Positions 10,371-21,315 of a stretch of 64,000 nt of DNA are shown here, one piece after another. The notes beneath the pieces are model-generated. The model was not told the DNA's origin. It saw only the letters and a list, made by a program, of their open reading frames with translations, and did not search any database. A program made the position numbers and the translations under genes. Every line of letters starts with the position of its first letter. The stretch's first letter is position 1. Source of the stretch: Pollenia angustigena (taxonomy: Eukaryota; Arthropoda; Insecta; Diptera; Polleniidae); assembly GCA_930367215.1 (NCBI GenBank), contig OV884056.1, forward strand, positions 249,267,127-249,331,126, read 5' to 3'.

Positions 10371-11025
10371 AAGCAAACAACAGAGTTTGTTTAAGATAAA
10401 ATTGTAGGTCAAGAAACTTTTTATTTGATTTAATGATTCAAATGAATCGCAATTACACTTTGCAAAATAGCACTCAATAAAACATATTTAATAATAAAAT
10501 AATTAAATATTTCTTCATATTTAATAAAAAAAAATATATGAATCAATAATTTTTTAAAAGCTTTGTTATCGTTGCAAATAACACTTGAGTGATTGTAATT
10601 CTTATTCGCTTTAAAGTTTAACTTGTATAATATCTTTAGTTTTTCCAAAGTCTTTGGAAAAAGGTTTTCGGATAATAGGAACTTGCGTATCCCCGCACAA
10701 TAAATATTTGTAAAAAAATAAAAATTGGGAATTTAGCACATCATAATTAGAATAACATTACTTTTCGCTTATATTAACATTCTTTAGTTGCCACTATGAG
10801 GCATATAAATGAACTCGAATATAATCAAGTTATGTGAACATAGAAATTGCACCGATATCAGGCTTATGAGTTTGCAACAGAGTTGCATACATTTTAAAAA
10901 ATAGTTAAAATAATAACAAGATATTTCATAACGGATACCAAAGGCAAAAACTAATTTTACAACAATTAAACGATTTAATTTTTTATCTCTTTGGATTGAT
11001 TGTGGTTTCGGAAACTAAAAAGAAC
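10371..11025. other. Gene-free AT-rich stretch
   Basis: No gene. A short block near 10638-10670 (CAAAGTCTTTGGAAAAAG) resembles 39163-39190, so part of this is an unclassified dispersed repeat. Confidence 0.5.
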
Positions 11026-11028
11026 TTA

Positions 11029-11382
11029 AGGCCAGATAACACTATCTCACAAGTCTTACGTATTCCATAATACTTTGTGAGATAGAACAATAATAAGTTT
11101 TGATGCAACTGTCAAAAAATTTAATTTAACATGACAGGTTTTGTTCACACCATTACACAAAGTATAAACACTCACACATGAAATAAATTGCAACCCTGAT
11201 CTAATGAAAAGTATTATTGTTTAGAAAATTTTCAAAAAACGATGAAGTCGTATGGGATGTCAAACCTTTTTGATAATACTTGTCATTTTTGTGACACATT
11301 GCATTCACACTATCACACTTTGTCATATTACTTGAGTTTTTGACATGTATTAATACAAAGTATAATAGTTTAATCTAGCCTT
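11029..11382. mobile_element. MITE, CTAG/GATAACAC ends, copy 2
   Basis: Same family as 8122-8474. TTA precedes the left end (AGGCCAGATAACACTATC), but the right flank is TGG, so the right duplication is lost or the element continues. The inverse of a matching left terminus (GTGTAAACTGGCC then TTAA) occurs at 13152-13167. One reading is that 11029-13163 was once a longer element into which other DNA inserted. Confidence 0.75.
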
Positions 11383-11995
11383 TGGTAAATATTGCTAATG
11401 TGCCTACACTGAGAAAATTAAAAGCTTTAAAATCAAGAAAAAACATATTTGTAAAATTGTAACGAAAATATCTTTGTTAGAAGGAAAAAATCCTTGCATC
11501 AATGATTTATTCTTTAAACAAGCAAATGGTGCGTCTTCGACACAAACGACTAAAATTCTTTGAAGCTTAATCAAAGAAATTATCTTTTCCGTAAAGATAA
11601 AATATTTGCTACAACGATTAATTTCTTTGCTAATAAGGGATTGAAAAACGTATTTAAAATTAAAGACTTTTCTTTGTTTTTTTAAAGCTAAGCATCCTTG
11701 CTACAAAGACAAAGTCTGTAACTTTAAAGAATATTGTCTTCAATGCATAAGTGAACATGTTTGCTTGTTCACACATGTTTGCATGTCTGTATCTTTAAGG
11801 AATTTAGTCTTCAAAGTTAAATTTGTATACGAATGCATAACGAAACCAGTGAAGCCTTTGATTACAAAAAATAAAAAGAATTGATTTCGTGCTTGTCACT
11901 AATTGTAAGTCAGTCGATAGGAACGCTCAATTGTGCATGTGACTTTGACTGTTTTTTCTTTTTCGTTGAATGCAATTGCGTTTCTTTGTAATGAT

Positions 11996-12581
11996 TAGGG
12001 ATGCGATTTCCATGCAAATGCATGTTTTTTGTCGATAGTCGAAGATCGATGTTGACCAATTATCTTTCCGAATCAACAAATTTGGGTTAAAATGGCATCG
12101 ATTTGTTTTTGCATATTGTTGCATATTTTGGTTAAAATGCATATTTTTGCATATTTTGGTTTTAAATGCATATTTTTGCATATTTTATCATTTTTGAGGG
12201 ATATATTTTTTTAATTTACATATTATCAATAAACATTTTCAAATCAAAAAATTAATTTTTTTTGAATGAAATGTATCTTTTGTACTGTTACCAACTGGTG
12301 TAGAATAATATTCAAAAAACTTTAAGTAATTTAAAAATATTATAAAAGAACTTGTTGCTACCGATGCTTATGCAACTAAAAAAGTAAAAGATCAATTAGC
12401 ATTTGTATTTTTCAACTACGGATATGTTGGTGAAACAATAACTAAATTGGAGGAATTTTTATTGAAAATGTTTAAGTTTTAAGTGCATATTTTTTATTTT
12501 TTTAACGCATATTTTGGACTTTTTAGTGCATATTTAATGCGCATATTTTCGATTTTTTTGTGCATGAAAATCTCATCCCTA
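11996..12581. mobile_element. hAT-like element, TAGGGATG ends, nested
   Basis: Ends are TAGGGATGCGATTTCCATGC and, inverted, TAGGGATGAGATTTTCATGC. Flanks GTAATGAT (11988-11995) and GTAATAAT (12582-12589) match at 7 of 8 positions, an 8-bp duplication as expected for hAT. The interior has repeated TGCATATTTTGGT words and a coding remnant at 12327-12482. It lies within the CACTGAG element. Confidence 0.85.
12327..12482 (+). pseudogene. Probable hAT transposase internal fragment
   Basis: One frame is open for about 50 codons between stops and reads IIKELVATDAYATKKVKDQL, followed by a stretch ending ETITKLEEF. This resembles the region of hAT transposases where a helix leads into an I-x-x-LE segment, and its host element has hAT-type ends and target duplication. 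It is far too short to be functional. The call is motif-level inference; it could also be chance. Confidence 0.4.
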
Positions 12582-12889
12582 GTAATAATGTTAAAATTAC
12601 GTCTTTGTTACAATCAAAATTGTACTCAAGTCTTAAGACTAACGAATGAAAGTCTTTGTGCAAAAATACTTTTTCCCTAATTTAAGGACTTTTTTGATGT
12701 GCTTCCAAAGACGTACATCCTTGCCACAAGATTTTAAGTCTTTGCTTTTAAGTATATATTTCATGGGAATCTAAAGATCTTTGCGCCTTTCCGGTAAAGA
12801 TGTTTTGTCTTTCGGCACAATCTGACCAATAAAAATCTTTGCAACAAAGTGTATTTTCTTTGATTTTACGATTTAATTTTCTCAGTGTA

Positions 12890-13430
12890 TAACGTCATTA
12901 ATTTGCGGATTTTATTGAAGGTGGTAGCATTTTTATACAATTACAAAAACATCTCAAGAAATTTTCATGTTGTTTTTGTAAAAATTTTAAAACTGCAACC
13001 ATCTGCTTTTTTGTAATTATTTTTAATTTTACTTATACCATCCGTGTAAACATGAATAATGCTTACAAAAGATTTTTCTTTTTTCCTTTTAAACACGGAG
13101 AGAATTTCATAATATTTTGATTCTACAAAGTCGTAATACATTGTATTACCGTGTAAACTGGCCTTAAATCGAATATAACGTTAATTCTTTTTATTAAAAT
13201 TTTCAACAATTTATTTAAACAAATCACGTAAACATTTTGTTGAAAAATATTATTTTGGGCAAAAACTTTTTTTTATTGACTCAACAAACTTAGTTGTTGA
13301 CTAATAACTCATACCTACAAACTTTTTATCGTCGCTGAAAATGTAAGAACTTTTTTAATCAAATATGCGAATTTCGTATTCACATATGAAATTTATTTAT
13401 TTCCAAAACTTCTTGTTGTTGTTGTTCTTA
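12890..13430. other. Gene-free stretch with an isolated MITE right end
   Basis: No coding signal. The end at 13141-13167 (GTGTAAACTGGCC-TTAA) is an inverse match to the left terminus of the 8122/11029 family (GGCCAGTTTACAC type). Confidence 0.5.
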
Positions 13431-14340
13431 TTTTATTTTATTCTTAACTGTAACGCGAGAACCGCAGGAGCCAAAGATTCCAAATAAAAGGTACAAGCAG
13501 CTAGATTATCAATTCAGAACATCCGAAAAGTGTGGGCAAAATTGGAGAAGTGGCCGTGGCACGAAATAGATTTACTTGTTTCTAACCCTGCCTTTACACA
13601 TGCAAGTAATTACTTGCAAGTAGTATATACGTATTATCAACGAAAAAGTCGAAGAAAAAGCCGAAAGTCTTGCAAGTAGCCTGAGTGTTTACACAGTCAG
13701 TTGTAAGTTCATTTTTCAAATGTTCTCGAAGCGAAAACATCCTATAAAAAAACTTTGTTTTTTGGTTTAACAGCATTACCATGTGAAAAATATTAACAAG
13801 TTCTTACAAAATAAATTTAATTTTTGGTCGATCTTGATGAAAAAATTATGTTTATTTTATAAAATATCTCACTCCAGTATTGCCGTAGTGCCGATTTCAT
13901 AATATTACTGAGAAAATATTTTGATTAAGAATTTTTTTTTTCAAAATGCTTGAAATTTATGATAAAATTACCATTGCGATGGGTTGTTGTATAGTTGTTC
14001 TCTTTTTTATGTGTTATTTTTTATAAATACACAGAAAATCCCCTATAAACATAACTTTTATATTACTAAGTAGTAGAAAATTTATACAAAAGTCATCCAT
14101 GGTAACACTGTTTCTTCATTTGTCATTTTACTTGCTGCAAGTGTCAAAAATTTACTTACAAGCAAATTCTCTTGCAAGTTGGGCTGCAAGTTCGAAAAAT
14201 GCGATGGTGTTAGTAAAAATGTGTGAGTGTATTGAGTTTTTCGCACTTGCACTTGCAAGTGTAAACCCTAGGTAAAGAATGGTAGTCTGGTCTTATCGCA
14301 CCATGCTGAAGGGCATATAAGATTCGGCATAGCCGAATAA
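13430..14340 (-). mobile_element. Minus-strand DINE-like repeat interrupted by a MITE
   Basis: The right end 14303-14340 is the inverse of the 5' stem-loop and TATACCC-type start (TTCGGCATAGCCGAA). The left part shares GGTACAAGC, GGAGAAGTGG and TTTCTAA with 9636-9740. The MITE at 13586-14272 splits it at a TAA. Confidence 0.65.
13586..14272. mobile_element. MITE with CTTGCAAGT subterminal repeats
   Basis: Ends are CCCTGCCTTTACACATGCAA and, inverted, CCTAGGGTTTACACTTGCAA. TAA lies on both sides (13583-13585, 14273-14275). The related DINE at 9730-9745 (TGTCTAAAGAATA) gives the empty site with one TAA. At least six ACTTGCAAG-like words cluster near both ends. 687 bp, non-coding; Harbinger-like by its 3-bp TAA target (inference). 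Confidence 0.85.
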
Positions 14341-15559
14341 AACTCTCATACATGTTTTTTTCTTATAATCGCTTTATCACCGAAAAAAATCACTTTGCTG
14401 TTGTGATTCCCCGAAAATGTAAAAATATTTCTGTTTCATATTTATTTTCCTTCTTTTAACACCTCTTCAATAAAGATTTAAAATTATTTTTTACTTATTT
14501 TTCTCAATTTCCTTTGAATTGAAACGTAAAATTTAATTGTTTTGAATTTTTATTAAACCATAAAAAATTACAAGAAATATTTATTTCCATTACCTCAACT
14601 TCGAAAAGAGGCTTATCATATTGTCTATCTTAAAGATGATAAACGGCTTAAGAAAAATGTTTTGTTTTCTTTGCTTTTGTTTTTTTGTTTTTTTTTTTTT
14701 TTTGAGTGGGCACATAAAAGTAAATAAACATAAATTTTATTTTACCACAATTTAAAAACTAAAACGCTTTTTTTCGCTGCTTTTAGAAGAAATTAAGATG
14801 AATTGTTGTATTGTACCCAATTACCACCTCAAGTGTAAAAATTATAATAGGAAAATAAATACTTGTTAAATTGGGTTCCCAATGAGAAAGTTTTTTTTTT
14901 TTTTTGGTCAACAGTTGAAACAAAAAAAGAAAAAACAACAAAGCAAATAAGATTTAAACAGAGAATGACCCAAAAATATTGTGGCAGATACAAACAAAAA
15001 CCTAATATTTATTTATTTGTTCATTGGGGCAAAGTTGCACAACGGTAATATGCAAGGACCCATAAAATGGTATTTATGCGGGTGTAGGGTTTTCGAGAAT
15101 ATTAGAATATTAGATTTGGTCAGGTATGCTTAAAGGGGGTTTGAAATCAGCAGGGATGGATTTATATGCAAATACTTGTTTCATATTATATTGTGTATGT
15201 AATATTAAGGTTTTATGTCTGGTCGCAGATTCTACCAAATGCAAAGTGTATATTTTGCATAATATAAGTATATTCGGCTTTGACGTTGATTCGGCAGATT
15301 TACATGCAATTTCTTGCTCTTCGGCTTGTCGTCATGGATCGATTTTCCATCGTCAGTGATTATTTGATGCATTAAATTAGATCTTTAAATGGCGTTTAAT
15401 CAAAATTACGGTTATTCAAAATCGTCCTTCAGGTTATCTTGGCTTTATTACGTGAGGTAACCCATGTTCTTGCTCTTGTTTAAGTTATGCTTTCCGCAAA
15501 TAACTTTACGTTTAGAAGCAAAATAGAAAACTTTCTTGTTGACACTTTTTCGCTTAAAA
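14341..15559. other. Gene-free AT-rich stretch
   Basis: Long homopolymer runs (14690, 14890). The open frame 15126-15359 has no recognisable domain. Nothing else is supportable. Confidence 0.5.
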
Positions 15560-16206
15560 TAGTGTTCGAAAAAAAACACTAAATATCGCTCCTTAGTGTT
15601 CGGTTCGGTAGATTTGTGGAAAACACAAACGCTAATAGTGTTTGTGTAGAAAATCATTAAAAAAATAACGTTTACCTGTTAGTAATTTTTCGAATACAAA
15701 AATAATACAGTTTTTATTAAACTCAACAAAAGATGAGAACATTTAAAATTCCGTTCGGTTTTTTTTTGACCACAAACTTCATTGTGTCCGGTTCGGTTCA
15801 TTAATGTTCGTCCCATTTGGCTGGTAAAAAAACCAAAAATTTTTTACAAAAACAAAATACACATACGAAAAAAAACAAAAAGCCAGCAAAATAAGTTAAC
15901 ACAAACAAAACATATACACACACAAGCTGTTCTTGGTACGGACATTGCTAAAATGTTTTGTTTGTTTATTTCTTTATCAATGTAAAAAATGAAACATTAA
16001 AATATAATGTTTGTCTACAGTATCACTACAATTGTTATGTTTTTTAACAAACAACAGAACACTATATAATGTTCGGCTTTTTCTTAAAAATAGTTACGAA
16101 CGGTATTAAGGGTTGTATTCGTCTACACAAAAACTAAAAAAATGGATATCGTTCTTGGGTGTGTGCGATGAACGCTAAATAATGTACTGTTTATTTTCGA
16201 ACACTG
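15560..16206 (-). mobile_element. hAT-type MITE, CAGTGTTCGAAAATAAACA family, copy 1
   Basis: Perfect 8-bp duplication GCTTAAAA (15552-15559 and 16207-16214). The right end reads TGTTTATTTTCGAACACTG; the left end is AGTGTTCGAAAAAAAACACT with C changed to T at the first base. It is in the opposite orientation to copies at 36604-37270 and 49767-50306. The interior contains inverted GTTCGGTTCGG words. No transposase frame. Confidence 0.9.
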
Positions 16207-16208
16207 GC

Positions 16209-16400
16209 TTAAAAGCGTTATTTTTAAGTGCTTAAGAGAAGAATAGCATACTATTGCGTTTCAATAAAAGAGCTGTTATGGTGCAATTAAAGCTGATTAA
16301 CAAAATTATAAACAAATCAGCTTTTTTAGTGTTGATGAAAAAAATGTATTTAAGTAAAATAATAAAAGTGAAGTTTTCCAATTGCTCTTTTATTTTGTAA
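16209..16400. repeat. Block related to the MITE at 28399-30054
   Basis: AAGTGCTTAAGAGAA, TTCAATAAAAGAGCT and CAGCTTTTTTAGTG are shared with 28420-28500 plus 29757-29800. Together those form the same sequence once the insertion at 28506-29739 is removed. This locus therefore acts as an approximate empty site. Confidence 0.7.
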
Positions 16401-17529
16401 ACAGACCACAATTCTAAACTTAAGTTTTATTGTACCAATTAGAAAATACTTTGCATTTTTGCTTCAAAACATGTTTACTGAAATCCCTACATTGATGCCC
16501 TTGTGCCGGCATATACCAAAAAAACTCAATGATAAAGTTTTCTTTGGTGTGGCAATTGGCTCCTGCCGCACTCTGAAAATAAAAATAGGAAAAAGCAAAA
16601 AAAAAAAAAAAATATTTTTCTTGCCGATTTTTTTTAGTCGGTAAAAAGGAAATTTGTTTTAGCTACCTTTATTTGAATATGTGTACTAACACATAGGGAA
16701 AATGCTTAGGGGAAAAAAAATTCTTGCACGATTGCAAACGTTTCGTTTTGTTTATTTTCGTATTCTGTAAACATATGAATGTTTTAGTAACAATAGCATG
16801 CTAATGGCTAAAAAAATAAGTGAACGTTAAAACGCTGGTTTAGTTGAACTATACTTTAATTTATATGTGGTTTAAACTCAACAGCAGTAAATCAGTATCG
16901 CATTTTTATATGTAGCTTAAAAAATAACATGTGGCAGACCAACGATAAATGTTTTCAAATTCAAATGTTCTGTATTTATGCATTTAAAGAGGGTTTATAT
17001 GTTTACGGATTTATAGATTTGTTGATTTAAAAACATTTTAAGCCAAAAGGAGAGTTTAACTTGCTCGGATGTATTAACCCTTAGAGATAACCATAATTTG
17101 CTTGTAGCTGTCTTATAAGGGATTGATTTAACCTCAATTTAGTTGCCAGTAACAATAAAATAGTTTATTTCCACAGACAAGTCTAAATGTAAATAATAAT
17201 TTTTTCCTATTTTGGTGCTTAGAGCAGCTTGCTTTACATTAAGTGAAATAGTGAAAAAATTTGAACAACATGGGTCTTAAATACAAGCTTAATTGCTTGG
17301 TGGCGGAACGTGACAGAAAAAGAAGTTCTCTGTGGAAGTGCCCATACATGTCTTCGTCGCGTGGAGATGTAGTCTTACCTAAAGAATTTTCTTTGGTTTT
17401 TGGCTGTTCATTGAGTCAGAAGAAAGTCCCATTACTGAACAGAATAATTTCCAGTTTTTTTTTTGTGCACTATTTTAAGATTTTTAATTGGCTTTAGTTA
17501 TTGTACCAGAATGTTGGAGGGCCGTGGGC
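16401..17529. other. Gene-free AT-rich stretch
   Basis: Only short frames (16459-16644, 17261-17497), with no recognisable domain. Nothing supportable. Confidence 0.5.
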
Positions 17530-17533
17530 TTAA

Positions 17534-18231
17534 GCTGGGATCACACGATTGCCGCAATGCACCAATTTTCACACTTTTTAATACACCAATCGTGTGACTG
17601 CACAACCTATTGGATCATGTACCAATCGAGGACAATATTGTGCTTACTTTTACCAATCAAATGCAACTCTGGTGCGGCAATCGTGTGACTGTTTGCTATG
17701 CAACCGCGCGTCAATAAAAATAACAAAAATGCACCAATATTAATTGCCTTCTTGTGCGGCAATCAAACAACACAATACGCGCCAATATTTGCCTTTTTTT
17801 TAATAAATTTTACGTTTTTGTGTTTCCTTTAGCAAACGTTAACATTCGAAATTGTTGAACTAATTTTTGGAATTTCATAAATTTTTCTTAAAATATTTCA
17901 AATAAAACTATTTAACAAAAAAATTTAGAGTACCTATGAAGAAATTTTTCGTTTTTAATGAACATACCAACTAGAACTTCCAAGCAAATAAAAAAGCTAC
18001 CACAACAGCTGTTTTCGCAGTTGTCAAGTAAGAACAATCGTGTGACTGAGCTGCGGCAATTATTGTACACATTTCACTTTGTACCAACTAGCGGCAATTA
18101 AATTTGTATAAAACAGGGCAATCGTGTGATTTCAGAATATTTAATTGGTGCAATTTCTTTATTGTGCGTCAATAAAGCACAATCAAAATTGTGTCATATT
18201 GGTGCATTTGGGGCAATCGTGTGATCCCAGC
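17534..18231. mobile_element. TTAA-flanked element rich in AATCGTGTGA
   Basis: Perfect TTAA on both sides (17530-17533, 18232-18235) and a strong inverted repeat GCTGGGATCACACGATTGCC. The word CAATCGTGTGA or its inverse recurs at least six times (about 17543, 17588, 17678, 18036, 18119, 18215) along with GCGGCAAT and CACCAAT words. No protein. The TTAA target suggests a piggyBac-like origin; this is inference. Confidence 0.9.
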
Positions 18232-18422
18232 TTAAGATTTTTTTTTATAAAATTTTCCATAAACTACATAAACACAGCTCCAATTTCTGTACGAATCGAT
18301 TTATTTCGATTTTTATAAATACCAGATGTTTTCGATGTTCACTGAACATCTTTGCGGATGGTTTTCATTCTTAAGGTTATTAACGGAGTGCCAAAATTAG
18401 CTTAAGTAGCATAAGTTCCTAC

Positions 18423-18836
18423 ATGTATAAAAAAAAAATCAGCTGTGCGGATGCTGCATTATGTTTAGTGTACACTAATTCATGTACATCACCCAGAAAA
18501 GGGGGTGTTGGTCATCAAGAAGTCGGTGCTGATTTTTCGAGTTATGAAACACGTTTTCACCTTGATTGCTTTGTTTATCGCAAAAAATGGCACAATGCAT
18601 TCACAGAGTGTTATCGAAAAGTGATAGCTAAGTATTTGTGTGTTTGTGCTTTCAACAAGACGATGCCACATGAGATGCAGCCCGTTAAACAATTTCGATA
18701 CTGCATATTTTTATTTAAGTTCAAGGTTTATGCCAAAGAGTGTGTATGTGTTATAATACCTGTGGGGAACTTTGCTCGGTATCATATCCGCCACCGCAGA
18801 AACATTTACGAGAGTATTTCTCTTTTTGGAAGTTAA
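18423..18836 (+). other. Unrecognised 137-codon open frame
   Basis: This is the longest open frame not explained by a recognised family apart from 3895-4347, which overlaps the hAT remnant. It is Cys- and Lys-rich with no signal peptide, membrane helix or motif I can name, and the opposite strand is also open for 67 codons. There is no Kozak-like or splice context to support a gene. In another frame near 18775-18835 the peptide ISATAETFTRVF faintly recalls a hAT C-terminus. It is most likely a chance frame or decayed transposon. Confidence 0.2.
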
Positions 18837-19120
18837 TTACAGTAGCAAACCTCCCAGAACGAACTTATGTTATGGAGTTAAGATTTATATAAGTGTTCTT
18901 TGTATCAAATATTATCTAGACATCAACATCTATATTCGATTTTTTTTCATCTTAAAGTGATTTTAGAGAGGAGGTTTATATGATAATTATGTATTCAAAA
19001 CCTACATTCATTAAATTTTGTCTTGACAATTTTATGTCAATACCAATATTTATAAAAAAAAATTTAGACATGGTTACCTTTTCTCTATTGAGCGGGTTTT
19101 GTTGTGGAGTTACGGTGAAG

Positions 19121-19745
19121 TATAAACCCGTTTCGGACCAACCTGGGGAGTATAATTTCAAAAACAGGGGGCAGCAAAGAAGATATACAGAATAGACTGT
19201 GTAAGGCAAAGCAAGCGTATGGCACGCTTAATAAATTCTGGAGATCTCAAAATATCTCAACTCACACCAAAATCAAGGTTTTTAATAGCAATGTAAAATC
19301 TGTATGGTTGTGAAACTTGGAATATTTCGGGCCGTGAAATGAGTGAAACGCAAGCTTTTGTAAACCGCTGCCTCAGGCGTATTGAAAGGATATTCTGGCC
19401 TGCCACGATATCAAATCTGGAGTTGTGGAATTTAACCCATCAAATTCCTTTAAGTACCAGTGTCCGATTACGTTAATTTAGTTGGCTAGGACACACAATG
19501 AGAAAACCAGCACATGATTTAACTCGACAGTCTGTAGAATATAACCCCCAAGGTTCCGGGAGACTTGGTAGACCTGCGAATACTTGTAGACGACAAATTG
19601 AGAACGAGTTGCATGAGCGTGGCGTGTCCTGAAATGAGATGAAAACCATGTCCACTGATAGAATACAATGGAAAACATTTGTTGCGGCCCTATGTTCCAC
19701 AGGGAATTAAAGGATTACATATATATGTATATATAAACCCGTTTC
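19121..19745 (+). mobile_element. 5'-truncated LINE insertion with 14-bp target duplication
   Basis: TATAAACCCGTTTC occurs at 19121-19134 and again at 19732-19745, exactly bracketing a LINE 3' fragment whose end is a CATATATATGTATA tail. This is the footprint expected for target-primed reverse transcription with 5' truncation. Confidence 0.9.
19137..19710 (+). pseudogene. LINE reverse transcriptase C-terminal domain remnant
   Basis: The frame opens TNLGSIISKTGGSKED and continues through NRLCKAKQAYGTLNKFWRSQ to KVFNSNVKSV. After a 1-base shift it gives YGCETWNISG, FVNRCLRRI, FWPATISNLELW, WLGHTMRKPAHDLTRQ, NPQGSGRLGRPANTCRR and finally WKTFVAALCSTGN before TAA at 19708-19710. This order (ISKTGG, VLLYGCETW, CLRRI, WIGHTLRKP, NPQG.R.RGRP.NTWRR) is the familiar C-terminal domain downstream of the catalytic core in a widespread animal LINE group. 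Two in-frame stops and one frameshift make it non-functional. Confidence 0.85.
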
Positions 19746-21315
19746 AATTAAAAATAATATTTAATATGCAAAGCTCTATCCCGTAAAAGATTGTTATTGG
19801 TACCTGTACTTTGCACACAAGGCATCTGTACACCGTGTGACTAGGCACGACCGCACCGTATAACCTGCCAATGGTTCGAGCGCAGCCTGACTATTGACGC
19901 AAACGATTAGCCCAGACCCCCTGATGTGACCCAGTATCACCTCCGTTGCTCTCCAGATCGCAAGGAGCTCAGCCTAAAAGACACTGCATTCCGGGAGTCA
20001 GAATGACCTTTTTGTCTTGGACTGAATTAACCTTACAAAGGATGTAAACAGCTCTATGAAATAGATGCCTCTACAACAATAAAAATAAAATTTGCTTGTT
20101 TTTTTTTAAATGTTGTTAAAGAAGACTAAATGAAAACCACACATTGCTATGACTTAATAATAATTTCGAACAGTGGGGAAAACTTACAAATAAGTTTTAA
20201 GCGGATGTTCACTAAACGAAGCAGAATACCAACAATTAATTCGGAAAATAATGAATAAATAGTTCATTGAATAAATTGTATAGAGACATTTATGCACAAG
20301 CTAATGTTAAGTGATTTTAAAAGATTTAAAACATTTATAAACTTTTTTTGTGTTATAATAGACTTAAGAACTTAAGGCATCCGTTCAGTATTCATAAATA
20401 TTTCTAATAAACTTTTAAAGAATTATTGATTTTTCTTTAGAAAGTTTAAACGAATATTTCTATTATAATTTTGTGTCTGTCCTGTCTCCCACATAGTTTT
20501 AATTTACATATTGCACTTTATACATATTTTCTAAATTTTCACATGAGATTAAAGAAGATGTAAAACAAGTTAAACTATTTGTTAAATAGAGCATTTTAAG
20601 GACTTTCACCACATGTATTTAAAGTTCATGTATCCTTACAAACTATTACGTTCATTAAGTACTTGTTCACAGGAAAATTAATACCATTTAACACAAACAT
20701 TTGCGTATAACAAGAAGCGCATGTTCTAAAGCTAGTGGAAGTGCAATTAGTGTAAAAGCTTTTCAAGCAATTCACACAAGAAAAAAAGAGAACTTCTTTT
20801 TTGATTAATTGAAAAACGTGACCAAGAAATGAATGAAGAACAAGAATCTTAAAGTTTCTAGTCATAAAATTGCCAGAAATTTGCTGCGTGTTTACGAATT
20901 TCTTCAAATTTTATTTATGGTTTGCTAAAAAATTTATGAAAAAACTTAAATTTTGAAATCTTTTTATTTGACAAATCATTTAATATTTTCAAACAAAAAA
21001 TTCCAATTTATTTATTTTTACAAATTTTAAATGAAGTTTGATGGCATGAATTTGATGTGTGGCTGTGCTAAGCAAAACAAAGCGCTACCAACAAATACAA
21101 ATGGACGTAAACTTGATGAATGAGTTTGATGTGTGGCCGTGCCGCTTAATATATGACACGTTTAGCGTTTTATTGTTTGTCAAAGAAACCTATAAATTGA
21201 AATTTTTCGTGGGCTTTAATATAAAACTGAAAATTAAAAAATTTAAATAGACAAAACGTGTACAACCAGACTCGACGCAGTCCATACAATTAAATCTATT
21301 TTATTTTCAGAACGC
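19746..21315. other. Gene-free stretch with a GC-richer island at 19800-20040
   Basis: The island (CACCGTGTGACTAGGCACGA, GGTTCGAGCGCAGCC, CCAGACCCCCTGATGTGACC) is markedly less AT-rich than its surroundings and is broken by stops in all frames. It may be a LINE 3' region or another repeat; I cannot classify it. The remainder is AT-rich without signal. Confidence 0.45.

Larger units (their letters stand above)
11407..12887. mobile_element. TA-flanked element with CACTGAGAAAATTAAA ends
   Basis: TA (11405-11406, 12888-12889) flanks the near-perfect inverted repeat CACTGAGAAAATTAAA. The match decays further in (AAATCAA(G/A)AAA). The interior carries many AAGTCTTT/CTTTAAAGA words near both ends, typical subterminal repeats. 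It is interrupted by the hAT-like element at 11996-12581. No transposase is present; a Tc1/mariner-like MITE by its target. Confidence 0.85.
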
